The notes below the pieces were generated by a model that made no database searches, had not been told where the DNA came from, and saw only the letters and a list, made by a program, of their open reading frames with translations. Position numbers and translations under genes: made by a program. From Pyropia yezoensis (taxonomy: Eukaryota > Rhodophyta > Bangiophyceae > Bangiales > Bangiaceae): a stretch of 64,000 nt of DNA. The DNA lies in NCBI GenBank assembly GCA_009829735.1, contig CM020619.1:27182063-27246062 (forward strand), in the 5' to 3' direction. Within the stretch, counting starts at the first letter, position 1, and every line of letters begins with the position of its first letter. This document shows, in pieces, positions 32,012-43,093 of this stretch.

Positions 32012-32089
32012 CCGGTTCCTCCGACAGTAAGGCAGCCCTTGTGCACCATCCCAACTTGGGTACTGGGTGCGCGAGCGGTTTTCAGCACA
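32007..32089 (+). repeat. truncated sense 5' LTR of element A
   Basis: Matches the last 83 bp of the element B LTR and ends TTCAGCACA instead of TTTGCCACA. It is followed by the primer-binding-site position. Confidence 0.85.
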
Positions 32090-32091
32090 TT

Positions 32092-32108
32092 TGGTGGAGC
32101 AGCAGGGG
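32092..32108 (+). promoter_or_regulatory. primer binding site of element A
   Basis: TGGTGGAGCAGCAGGGG starts 2 bases after the LTR end and is identical in element B. TGG at its start would pair with a tRNA CCA end. It does not resemble the initiator-Met primer site (TGGTATCAGAG type) used by many Ty3/gypsy elements. Confidence 0.6.
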
Positions 32109-32208
32109 ACAGAGGTAAAGTTTACCTCCAGGTGCACCCGGGTGTAGGGGGCCCTCTATCTCAGAGGAACGGTGGTCTTGGACTGTTTCGTTCGGATCGT
32201 TAGCCAAC

Positions 32209-34152
32209 ATGGCTGGATCGGACCCCCCGTCGTCCGGGGAGTACACGGGTGACGCCCGTGCTCCAGTGCCTTTGAACACTGGTGGGACACAGGTAGGTGT
32301 ACCTGGGGTCGCAGAGGGACTGGAGGTCCCTCAAGCCAGCAGGACTGGGAGCACGGGCGGGCAACTGGCCACCCGGACTCAGTCGGGGGTTCATTCGGGT
32401 GACACCCCCGATGATGGTGGGCCGAAGTCCGGCCACCGGGTGGTACACTCAACGGGAACGTCCCGAGGTGAGAGGACTGTCCCCGCGGGATCCATTCGGG
32501 TTGGAGCCAACTTTGGCATGAAGCCATGGCCAACTAGGCTCTCAGAGGACGGCGTACCTCCGTTGATCTGTGATGGGCTCGCGCCCTTGCCCTTGGTTGA
32601 GACCCCTGAGGATCGTGGTTTCCCCTCAGGTGGACTCCCGGAGGCGGACCGAGACTCAACTGGAGTCGATATTCCTCTCCTGGCGGCAACTGTCCGTCGG
32701 GAGGCGACCGATGTGTTGCGGCAGGCTTTGCCGGAACTGGTGGTCACGATGACGAATACCAGTTTAAACCAGATTGTGGCGAGTTTGCCACGTGGTCGCG
32801 GTGTCCAGACCGGAGTGGGGCTCTCGAGGCCGCAGACGCAGTGAACACTTCACCTTACGCCTGTATCGGGGCGTCCCGAACAGGGACAAACCCCTGTGAC
32901 TCCAAATTTGGGAGCCACGGGGACGTCAGCAGGTCGAACGCCGAATACAAGGGCGCCTCCTGTAGAGATACCGGGGGTTACACCCAGCCCGCCGGTGCTG
33001 ACGGCAGAGACGGGTCAGTTCGCATCTCTGCCCCAGCGGCTGTTTCCTCAACGTGGGGTGCCGCCCAAGATCCAGGTAGCCAACCCGGTCTACCAGGGTA
33101 TCTTTGACTGTGAGGCGTACGCCCTGAGCAAAAAGTCAGTGGCGTATGGCCGTGTTCATGCCCGAGGTATGGGCCGTTCCAAGAAGAACGTAACTCACTC
33201 TTTCGGGCACGAAGCGGAGTGGGATCGAACTCCCCCCCTCCGTGTCTATGAGTTCCTACGTCGTTTCAAAAGAGCCTGTGACGACAACGCCAGAAGTGAA
33301 GGCATGGCTTTTTACATGCTACAGAAATTCACCAAGGGCGACGTACTGACGGAAACTATGTCCGTCATGCCCAGTTCCTCAAATGGAGGAGCTGGTGAGG
33401 TGACGTCCTAACTAGAGCTCATCAACTGGTTGTTGAGGGCTATGGTTGATGAAGCCGCGTTGGCTTCTCAAGTCGAGGAGTTTACGCAAGTGCACCAGGA
33501 GGAGAATGAGGACGAGTTGTCCTTCGCGGACCGAGTCCGTAAGCTTAGCAATCTCTGTGGCTTTCTTCACCCACAAGCTGTGGTAAAGAGTCGCTTTGTG
33601 GAAGGTCTCTGTTGGTCGGTCCGTATGGAGACCCGGGAGCATAGTACCTCCCCGGCAACACTGGCCGAGTTGGACAGGTTTGCGTACCATAGAGGGGAGG
33701 CTTACCGCAAGCTGCGAGACGAGCAGCGCCAGGAGCGGCAGGACGAGTTGGCCCAGGAGAGAGAGGAGGCTCGCGAAGCCAAAGAGCTACGGGAGGCACG
33801 CCGGATCCGTATGGATAAGGTGGTAGCTCCTGTAAGAACTTCACAAGGCAGCCTCTCGAGTTCCCAAGTCGGGAAGAACCTTCCGGGAACGGAGAATCGG
33901 TGTTGGAACTGCAAAGCTGATGGACACTGGGCGTACGACTGCCCTATGTTGAGTAAACGCATTCAACAACTTGTAAAGAATGCAAGCAAGAAGACGGAAA
34001 CGAGCGAAGTAAGATCGCGTCGCGAGGGGAGTACGCGGCCGGTGGTGGCTGTGGCCACACCCTCGGCGGAAGAGGCGGGCACGTCGTCCTCGGACTCGTC
34101 GTCCTTCATGTCGCCTTCTGACTCTGACGCCAAGTCGGCGGGAGACGAGTAA
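32209..34152 (+). pseudogene. gag of element A, interrupted
   Basis: Corresponds to gag of element B from its first Met (MAGSDPPSSGEYTGD) to its end. It is interrupted by TGA at 32842-32844 in a region of small deletions and by TAA at 33409-33411 where B has a Tyr codon. The capsid-like region and the CCHC knuckle (CWNCKADGHWAYDC near 33900) are still readable. Confidence 0.85.
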
Positions 34153-34271
34153 CCGCTGGAGCTGGGCGTCCGGAGCTCACAGCGGCAACCTCGGCCAAGT
34201 AGTTCCAGAGGACGAATCAACCCTGTCGCATACTGCGCCGACCCAATGGGGTCCGCCCACCTTGGGTAGGA

Positions 34272-37200
34272 TTGCCTAAGAACGTTAACCCACGTTGGGT
34301 CATCGCTGTGCTGACCGGAGAGAACTTCCAGGTGGCTGGCCTGGTGCAACTAGCCCCAGGCCGTGCGTGTTGTGCCCGTGTCGTACTGGATACTGGCTCA
34401 GGCGCTTACTTGATTCGCAAGTCGCTGATACCCAAGGAAGTGGAACTCCAACGTTGGAGGTCCAGGGCTAACTTTATGATCGACATCAATGGTGGGATAC
34501 GGCCCATTGTTGGTGCTGTGACCCTGCCAACTAGGCTGGGGTCCCACGAGGTCAACGTGACCTATAGTGTGGTTCAGAGCATGTCGGTGCCCGTGCTTCT
34601 GGGCACCCCGTATGTGGTGACTCAGGTGCCTTTGATTTGTGGCCCTGAGTTCTGAGTTAAGGTGATGAAATGGGAAACTAGCTCCTGTGACAGTGTCACA
34701 GTCGAAGCCTGCTTGTTCTGTGAGAGAAGGGTTTACTGCTACATTGCGTCTGGCCCGTAAAGTCACGTTGCCTCCCAACTCGGTGGCACACGTTGACGTG
34801 GTAACTGATTACAAGGGGAACGGATTGGTACACCCTAACCCCCGTCTTGGTCGTAAGCACCAAGTGCACGTTGCCCTTGGCACGATGAACTCCAAAGCCG
34901 GACTCCCGTGGAAGGTCCAGGTGATGAACCTGAGCTCTTCACCCAAGTATTTCAAGTCGGGGGCCAGGTTCGGCTATATCCACGAGTACCAGGGTTCGGT
35001 GATAGCGGTCGCCCTCAACTCGGGAGTGACCGGCGGCAAGAAGCCCGCGGAGGAGAAGGACAAAGCCAAGTAGGTAGCCCCTCCTCGACCCCATGTGGAT
35101 AAGGAGAATGTTCCGCCGAAGTTGCGGGTTCAAATTGAACGCCTCTTGGACCAATGTCACAAGTTGTGGGATGGCCCATTGGGACTCATGAAGGCCACAA
35201 AGCACCGGATTGAGTTGAGGCCCGGTGCGGCCCCTACACGTCAACAACCGTATAGCTAGTCGGTTTGCAATGTCGACCACTGTCCAAAATGTTGACTACA
35301 CCAGGGTCTCCTGGAGGCCCCCAGGAGGCAGACTCGTGACCAAAGTATTTTCTTTTCTTTTTGTCTGCTACCTCCAAGTCAAGAACAAGAGAAGCACACA
35401 TGGCCTGGGCATCAGGCCTTTCAACAATGGATACACATAGACGTTGTTGTTTTTCTTGTCATGTATCAAGACCTGAGCCGTAACTCTCTTTTTGCTGTGC
35501 TTTTTTCTCTGCTACAGAGTGTATTATTCTCGGAGACATACGGCACCCTTGTGGCACCAAAGGGATGGTCGGGCCACACTCAGCAAGATTGATTCGTTTG
35601 CAGCGCACCCCAGCCCGTGACGGTGAGCAGATCGGGTGCCCCCATTGGCCTCAAGACGTGGTCGACATTAGTGAGCAGATATCTGACAGTACTTTCGCCT
35701 TCTCTCTTCATAGCTCAAAGAGAACAAGAGCACTCAGAAAATTAAAAATGTCATCTGACTCCCCTCAGTTTCCTCTACAAAGTGGTATGTCTTGCATCTC
35801 ATGCAGTATACAGAGACCAAGGATCTCATCGAGAACGGTCGACACTAGGTCCAGACTGGCTAGGGGCGGGCTCCGTTCAAGGGCCCTCGTCAAGGAGCAA
35901 GTAGCTCGCATGGAGGCCCTAGACGTAGTTGAGGCCAGTAACGCCGAGTGGGCGAGCCCAGTCGTGATCGTCCCTAAACTGGATGGGACACCACGGATCT
36001 GTATTAACTACTGCAAGCTCAACGAGAGCACAACGAAGGATAGCTATCCTCTTCCTAGGATGGCTGACTGTCTGGACTCACTGGGGGAGGCAAACGTGGT
36101 CTCCACCCTAGACTGTAACTCGAGGTACTGGCAAATTCCCATTGCCCCGGAGGACAGGCATAAAACTACCTTTACCTGTCACTGTCATACCTAACAGTGC
36201 AAGCGGTTGCCGTTTGGGCTGTGTAACGCGCCGGAAAATTTCCAGCGCGCCATGGACATGTTTATTGCCGGAGTACGGTGGCAGATCTGTCTTGTGTACG
36301 TCGTCGATATCATCGTGTTCTCCCAAACTCCGGAAGAACATATTGACGATCTTGGTCAGGTGTTCACGCAACTTGCGGACGCCGGTGTGTCGCTGAAGGC
36401 AAGCAAGTGCCACCACTTTACTCGAGAGGTGGAGGACTTGGGACATGTTGTCCGTCCGGGGCGCCTCAGTGTCAACGAGAAGAATCTGAAGGCTATCCGT
36501 AAGGCCCAGTACCCCCGGACACAAACCCAGATGAGGAGCTTCCTCGGGATGTGTAGCGTGTACAGACATTTCACAAAGTGCTTCGCCAAGGTGGCGAAGC
36601 CGCTGAACGAGCTAGTCAGCTCGACGCTTCGGAAGAATCTGCCTCCCCCAAGTCGGGCGGAGCATAAGTCCTTTGAGACCCTTCGGGACCAGTTGCTGAA
36701 CCCTCCCATCTTGGCTATTCACAGGTTGGGAGGCCACTATGTCCTTGATGTGGATGCTTGCTACGACCAACTTGGTTGTGTGCTGCTACAGCAACAGCCG
36801 GACAAGGAGTACTTGCCGGTGAGATCCTTCAGCAAGGGGCTGAACTCGGCCGAGCGAAACTATGGAGTCACCGAGTCGGAGGGACTCGCAGTGGTGTGGG
36901 CGGTGACGTCACTTTGTCACTACCTGGAGGATGGGAAGCTCCTCATCCGTTGTGACCACCGCGCGTTGCAGTTCATCTTCTTCAAGACGAATTGCACCAA
37001 CACCCGCCTCCGCAGGTGGCGGGTGCGGCTGGCGCCCTTCAACTTTGACATTGAGTATCGCCTCGGCCGGCAACATGCCTTGGCCGACGGTCTGTCTCGG
37101 GTAGCTACCGAGGGGCTAGAGACTAACCCAGTCGATGAGGACATCCCCATCGTGGGGGTGGTCACACGCTCGGGTCAAGCGTTGGACCCCGAGGTGCCAG

Positions 37201-38678
37201 GGAACAAGAACTACTTGCCCCTGTCGGCGGACGTGTTCGTGAAGGCCCAGGCCAATGACCGCTTCAGCAAGTTGCAGAGGGAGGCGCTCGACGCAGCGGC
37301 GAAAACACGGTTCTTCGTGGGAGACGATGGCCTCCTCTTAAGGAGGGGGCCAATCCAGGGGACTGAACAACTTGTTGTCCCTGCATCCCTCAAGGATGGT
37401 ATTCTTGAGCGGGAGCATAGTGCTCCCACAGGTGGACATCTGGGGTCTAGTAAACTTTACCAGACCCCGAGGACCCGGTACTACTGGCCCTCGATGGTGG
37501 TGGACATCTACAGCTGGGTGGCTGCATGCACAAGTTGTGCACAGAACCGCCTGATGGAACGGCGGCCCACTACGGCCATGTTGCTGTTCCCGACTAAGAA
37601 GCCATTTGCCGCGTTGGCAATGGACATCCTCGGGCCCCTGCCAGTGACCGAGGAGGGCAACCAGTACCTCCTGGTCATCTGCGATCGCTTTACGAAACTT
37701 ACGCGAGCGATCCCACTGGCAGAGATCACGGCCATGTCGGTCGTGTCAGCCTTCCTAGATCACTGGGTTGCCGCGTATGGCATCCCAGATAGTACGCTAT
37801 CGGACAACGGACGGCAAGTTGCGTCCGCCCTGTTTCAGGGAGTGCTGGACATGTTGGGGGTTCGAGTACACTATGCCACACCCTACCACCCACAATCTAA
37901 GGGGCAGGTGGAGCGCTTCAACAAGCCTATTGTTCGGCAGCTGCGCCACTATGTGAGTGAGCACGTGAAATCGTGGGACCAGTACATCTCTATTTTGACT
38001 ACTGCCTACAATTCGCAGGTTCACTCTTCTACGGGGGAAGTACCCCTCGCTTTTGTGACTCCGCGCCGTGTGCCGTCTATTGCGGTGCAGCGGCCGCTCC
38101 CAAGTAGGGAGGATGGTGGCGGGACACCTGCTCCTACTGAGAGTAAGGTGGAGCTCGCTGCTAGGCTCGAGAAGCTCATCCCTAAAGTCAGCGCTGAGAT
38201 GGACAAAGCGCAGAAGCGCTACAAGCGTATTTTCGACAAGAAGGTACGTAAAGCCAAGCACGTCCGCATGCAGGGTGACTGGGTGCTAGCACATTCGCAT
38301 ACCCCAACTGGGGGTAAGCTGGTGTTCCACACGAAGGGACCATACCAAGTCCTTCGTACGGATGGGCGACGGTTCACCATCGAAAGTGTCGATAGGATCC
38401 GTACAGTAAGCGGACAGGACGTGGTGAAAGTTGCACCACCTCCTCCAGGCGACCCGACTTGGGCGCGTGCGCTCAAGGCGTGGCGTCTGCCGTACCTGCC
38501 TGCGGCCAACCAGGGTCCGCAGGAGAACGTGTTCAACAAATTCGTCGACCACGGGTGGGATGAGGATACTAACCGCCTCATGTTGAGGGTGCGCGGGTTT
38601 GGCTACCGCGCCAAAGACGATACATGGGAGTACGTGGAGGACCTCCCCGCTGAGAAGGTCCGGGCTTACTGCGCCTAG
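34272..38678 (+). pseudogene. pol of element A, interrupted
   Basis: The protease motif DTGSGAYLI is present near 34390, then TGA stops the frame at 34653-34655 where B reads Trp. A small deletion follows, and a 605-bp DNA element interrupts the region before reverse transcriptase. A TAA at 36192-36194 (Tyr in B) cuts the reverse transcriptase. The active site reads VYVVDII where B has VYLDDII, so one of the two catalytic Asp residues is lost. The remaining frame, 36207-38678, is open through RNase H, integrase and the chromodomain-like end. Integrase SDNG is kept, followed by RQVA instead of PQFA. Confidence 0.88.
35256..35860. mobile_element. 605-bp non-autonomous DNA element inserted in pol of element A
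   Basis: Element B lacks this sequence: its CCGTATAG runs directly into GGGGGGACCCCG, while A has 605 extra bases. The ends form imperfect inverted repeats (CTAGTCGG outermost at left, GCCAGTCTGG at right read inward, both reaching GTCGACC). A TAG flanks both sides (35253-35255 and 35861-35863), a likely 3-bp target duplication. There is no transposase. The superfamily is not determined. Confidence 0.75.
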
Positions 38679-38803
38679 AATGACATCGACCCTGATTGCC
38701 CTCCCTCAACGTGAGGGAAGGCCAAGTGGTCAGGCCCGGAGAGTGCTTGCAGTCGAAGTGGTACGCAAAGGGGCTTTTAACTACAGCCCTCACCCTCTCA
38801 CTC

Positions 38804-41031
38804 TCACAAGAAGGGCAGCTTCGAACTAGGCACGCATGCTTGACTCCCTACCACCACGATCCTCGCTCTCACGCGGAGGCGAGCGGCGAGACCCACGCCG
38901 TTAACGGTCACCACTAGTCGGTGGAGCAGGCGCCTCGAAGTCGGAGTCGTCATGAGTCTCACGATCGCGAGTGCGACGACGAGCGCGGCCACTTGCCTGC
39001 TTGGTCTTGCGCGCAAGTTGGTGGCGCAGACGACGGACCGACTCGGTCTCAGACGGGGTGGATGACTCCTACTTGGAGTACGATAACTCGTCATCCAACA
39101 CGGAGGGAGAGCGCCGCGAGTGGTGGCGACAACGACAAGGAGGAGAGTAGGCACGGCTCGCCTGACGCTTGCCGCGCCAAGTGGGGCCGAAGAGCGCATG
39201 ATGGAGCCGATGCGAGCCAACTCGGCCGTCATAAACTCAACCGACTCGCAACTTGCAGTCGAGACGATAGTGCGAACGCGCTCCTCAAGTTGAGGGGGCT
39301 CCGAAGTCTGGAGAGTCGCTGCCGACGCGGCCATCCACGAAATGGTGCGCACTAACGTGGTGATAAGCATATCAGAAGTCAATGGCGCGGACGGCAACAC
39401 CAACTTGGGGTAGACCGTAAGTAGAGTAGACCCCAAGTTGGGGGACACAGGCGTGGATGACTCAACCGCAATGCCAATCGGGATCTCCCCGTGCGGCTGG
39501 AACGGAACAGGAGGAAGAGAAGGGGCTCGACGACTTGGCGGAGCCCGAGGGTAGCCGCGACCTCGAGTTGAGGCCGCCGCGGCACTTTGCGCCCGAAGCT
39601 CCGCAGGGTCAGTGACTGCAACCACAAGTTTCTTCTCCGGGGGCGGCGCAGTGTGGCGCTCCACCCCTGGGGCATACGGGTAGTCCCCGATGCCCAACCC
39701 CTCCTTGAGTACCACGCGGTCGTCGTGAACTTCACGGCCGACCCAGACGAACTGGCGAAAAGAGCCGTCATCTTTGGGCCCACGGGAAGGTCGGTGCAAC
39801 TTGTGCTTGATACTTTCCCACTCGAGGAGCTTCTGGAGCTTCAACATCTCCTCGAGTAGAACGAGTTGACCCGAAGAGCACCCCTCAGCATCTTGCCGAG
39901 GGGTGAGCTGCTCCAAACCTTGGATCAGGCGGGTTGGGAGGCGCCAGAACATCCCACGCCTCTGGACGCAGGCCACCCAGGTCGACATGACCTCGAGGAG
40001 CCAGAGTGTTTCCAACATGGCAAACACTGTGTGGTCCGGGCTAGCTGTCATCATGACGGAGCCAAAGTGGTCAACCAACCGCGGTAGTAGCGCGGGAACA
40101 TTTAGGGGACCTCAACTTGAGGCCACCACTCGGGCTTCTTGGGTTAGAGCAACTCTTTGTTCGACGGCGCTTGTTGGGCAAACTCAAGTTGAGCCGAGGT
40201 CACCAGGTAGGGACCTCGTCGGGGGTCCTTCTCCATCCGCACGTCGAAGTGATGGACGTGCGGATCGGAGGTACTGAGGAACGGGGGGCAAGTTGCCACC
40301 ACGTCCCACGTGAAGGTCGGCACGTCGCCGGGGCCCTCGGTGGTACCCCCGCGGGTCAACAAGTTCTTGACCCGCTGCACGTCTTCGACCTCTTCATCTT
40401 CAAAGAAGGCAAACTGGTCCGTCTTTCAATCGGGAGGGAATCCTACCCGACGGGGGAACTTCTCCCGTCGGCGCCCCCAGACGCGATCCATCGCTGGGCC
40501 AAGTCGGCCGCAGCGGATAATCGTCAAGCCCTCCTCGTACAGGGGCCAGGGCGGGTAGTACCACCTCCCCAGGGCCTCCCGTGGAGTGACGGGGCCTACC
40601 TCCGGGGGAGAGCTCGCCGCCAACCAAGAGTCGGGTGGCGCAGGCATCCCATCCCCCGGGGCAACCGCGGAGCTCCCGCCGGAAGTCCCGACGGGTGCTA
40701 CAACGCGAGGCGTGTCTTCCATGCGCTCGTCCAGGGAGTCAGACTCCACCCCGGAGTACACTATGTATCTCCCCAATTTATCGAGAGGCAACTCGGTCGC
40801 AACTGCCCAAGGCCCACCTCGAGTTGAGGGGGACTTGGATCGTGGATATACCGGGGGCCTCCCCAGCGTGGGGTGGCCCGCGGTGACGTGAGTGGTTGGG
40901 GAAGGTGGTGGTAAGGTGTGTGCAAGCTGCCAAATGGGCGAGCTTGAGGAGGAGGACGGTCGACGTGACTGCCTCCACGTCGAGGTGACGTACCGGGGGA
41001 CAGCGAGTCGCGCCCTCGGCGAGTGCAACAC
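38804..41031 (-). pseudogene. antisense ORF of element A, broken
   Basis: Counterpart of the 704-residue antisense ORF of element B, split into three open pieces on minus: 41031-40426, 40380-40144 and 40078-38804. The second and third pieces resemble B closely (for example EDEEVEDVQR and GLGIGDYPYAPGV). Most differences are conservative (K/R, D/E, I/L, S/T). The 3' (basic) end has further frame changes near 39170. A TATA box lies just upstream. Confidence 0.75.
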
Positions 41032-41034
41032 GCG

Positions 41035-41043
41035 CTTTTATAC
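41035..41043 (-). promoter_or_regulatory. TATA box for the antisense ORF of element A
   Basis: On the minus strand the sequence reads GGGGTATAAAAGCG, a consensus TATA box, between the 3' LTR and the antisense ORF and pointing toward it. The equivalent place in element B reads GCGTAAACGC (about 62472-62481), a weaker match. Confidence 0.6.
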
Positions 41044-41076
41044 CCCTTCTCAGGGCCGACCGGGTCGGTCGGAACT

Positions 41077-41089
41077 GAAGAGAGCGGAG
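41077..41089 (+). promoter_or_regulatory. polypurine tract of element A
   Basis: GAAGAGAGCGGAG directly precedes the 3' LTR, the place where plus-strand priming occurs in LTR retrotransposons. It has one pyrimidine, unlike the clean tract in element B. Confidence 0.55.
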
Positions 41090-41559
41090 TGTGGCAGAAC
41101 TGGCCCCACGCAGCGGGGGCAGAGCGCGCCATACTGGGACGGGGGACAACTGGTCTGACCCGCTCCTCCCTTTGCTTTTGATCCCGAATTTCCTCAAGTC
41201 CGGGATGCTTTGCTTGATAGTAAATTCAACATGGATTTGAGGGTTTTCTGCATTTTATCGTCTTGACCTTTCGTGTGGCCCGGTGGGCAGGTGTTTTGGT
41301 GGGAGATTCCAAGTGGCGAGATTCTGAGAGGACCCTGGGGGGATAAGGGGAGGGACACCGGGGCTTGGCCTCGCTTCCCCGTCCTGACCAAGAAACTGTT
41401 GGCCCACACACCATGTTCTTGTTTTGTCGTGGGGGGATTGCCCCACAGCTAAGCCGGCGTGTGTGCGACTTGCACTTCTTCCGGTTCCCGCGACACGGGA
41501 GGCAGCCCTTGTGCACCACCCCAACTTGGGTGCTGTGTGCGGGAGCGGTTTTTGCCCCA
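41090..41559 (+). repeat. 3' LTR of element A
   Basis: 470 bp from TGTGGCAGAACTGG to TGCCCCA. It aligns along its whole length with the 468-bp LTRs of element B but with many substitutions, especially in the first 150 bp. The inverted end is TGCCCCA instead of TGCCACA. Confidence 0.88.
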
Positions 41560-41829
41560 CTGGCAGCGCCAGCACCCGCCACGACTGGTGCTTTATCTGG
41601 TCGAGCGGCTTGGCGGCGTCTTCCCAGAGCGTCTTAGGCGGCCGCAGCGTCAAGAGCACTCGGGGAGGATCCTGGCCCCAGCGCTGACGTGGGACGGGTG
41701 TTTGAGAACGATGAAGGCCCCGCGGAAAGTGCGCGGACAGCCGCGGCTGCCGTTCTCGCCGGCCGTTCTAGCAAGCGTCGCACGAACGGACGGGGAAGCC
41801 TTGAAGTTGAGAGCAATTTGGCCCGCACC

Positions 41830-42688
41830 GCGGACGCACCTGAGAAAAATATTGCCAGAATTCGGATTTTCAAGGACGGACACCTCGGATATTTGGCCTT
41901 GGCTGCGAAACGTATGCGGGCTCTGCTACGAGACGCCTTCAAGGACAGCGGTCTACAGAGGCGAACGCGGCGGCGCTGCGGCTGGGCTCGCAGCACCTCT
42001 TCCAGGCGCTCCCCCGCATCCTGACCCTGCGGTTTCAACTTTACGCAGAATCCCCTGAGGCGGCCGCATCTGCTGCCGCCGCTGCCGCTTCGGCCGCGCG
42101 GCGCGCGGCGGGCCGCAGTGACCGCGCGTCGTCGTCGTCGACGGCTGCTGGGGGCGGTGGCGCGTCCGCTGCGTCCCCCTTTCCCCGTCACAATAAGTGC
42201 CGCGCCCCTGCCATCGAGCCCGTCATGCACGACGCTGTCGCGCGCCGCTGCAGTCCCTCCCCCGCTGCATGCGGATGCCCGCCATCCCGCAGCTCCTCAG
42301 CCGGGTGCTGCTCCCCAACGACGGGGTGCGGGCGAATGTGGTGGAGCTCCTTGCCGTCGTCCTTGTCACCCACCCCGACCAGGCACTGTGGCACATCCTT
42401 CCGCCGTCGGTTAAGCCCGGCACAGGGGGGCGCAGCGAGGCCATCGACGCGGCTCTCAGCATTTACGTCCGCGTGGCGTGCGCCGCGGGTGGGAGCACCG
42501 TGCTGGGCGCGTTTGGGGTTAGGGGGCGCCTGCCAGCCAGGGTTCGCCCGCCGTCGCGGCGGCCCGTTTCCGCTGCTGGCGTGGAAGCGCGCGACGCGCT
42601 CGTCCTGACGCTGACTGCGGGGCGCAAGCTCCTTCGTGAGCTCATTTCCGTGAGCGAGGCGGCGCCCGAGTCTGGGCGGGAGCGGTAG
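41830..42688 (+). pseudogene. ATR-type PIKK FAT-domain fragment, frameshifted and lacking the kinase
   Basis: Three consecutive frames carry pieces that follow the order of the FAT domain of ATR/Mec1/Rad3 checkpoint kinases. Frame 1 (to about 41949) has KDGHLGYLALAAKRM, like the EDGHFYLAKYYD segment. Frame 3 (from about 41950) has ALRLGSQHLFQALPRILTL, like the GxxxxxQxxPRxLTLW segment. Frame 2 (about 42240-42688) has IPQLLSRVLLPNDGV and HPDQALW, like QLISRI and YPQQAMW. The last frame ends at TAG (42686-42688) after the FAT-like region, and no PI3K-like catalytic domain follows. It sits between the 3' LTR of element A and a large palindrome. The match is from memory of family motifs. Confidence 0.65.
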
Positions 42689-42886
42689 TGGCGGGGGCGG
42701 CGGGCGTTTGTTGTCGGGGTGGTGGTCGACGCGGTGGTGGCGCTGGGGGTGGCGCGAGTGTATGGTAAGGCGGGCCCTCGCAGTGGGGCTCAACCATGTA
42801 TGTACAGTACAGTACGCCTAATGTACACTGCGTTTGCCGGACCGTCCATCCCGTGGAGAGCGGGGCCATTCATGATTATAAACATG

Positions 42887-43093
42887 GAGCCCATGCCCAC
42901 TACTGCCCCAGCACCACCAGCACCGCCTCAGCTGCCACCGGCACTACCAGCACCATCACGACGATCACCAACACATCCACCACCACCACCACAACCACCC
43001 GCGGAGGTAGTTGGCGGGAACGACGGCTGCAGCCGAAGATAGGCGGCGACAGGGGGGAATGCGGTACGCGAACCAGCGGGGGGGGCAGCCTCC
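42887..43093 (+). repeat. partial direct duplication of an internal palindrome-arm segment
   Basis: About 207 bp (GAGCCCATGCC to GGCAGCCTCC) is repeated in the same orientation at 43594-43802, inside the left palindrome arm. The second half is almost identical; the first half has diverged. Its end coincides with the outer edge of the palindrome arm. Confidence 0.85.

Larger units (their letters stand above)
31842..41559 (+). mobile_element. Ty3/gypsy retrotransposon, element A, decayed and rearranged
   Basis: Same family as element B, with gag, pol, an antisense ORF and a complete 3' LTR. The 5' LTR is replaced by an inverted LTR fragment joined to the last 83 bp of a sense LTR. Gag and pol carry several stops and indels, the reverse-transcriptase active site is altered, and a 605-bp DNA element sits in pol. 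The flanks (GGCCC before, CTGGC after) do not match, so no target duplication supports simple insertion. The copy cannot be autonomous. Confidence 0.85.
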
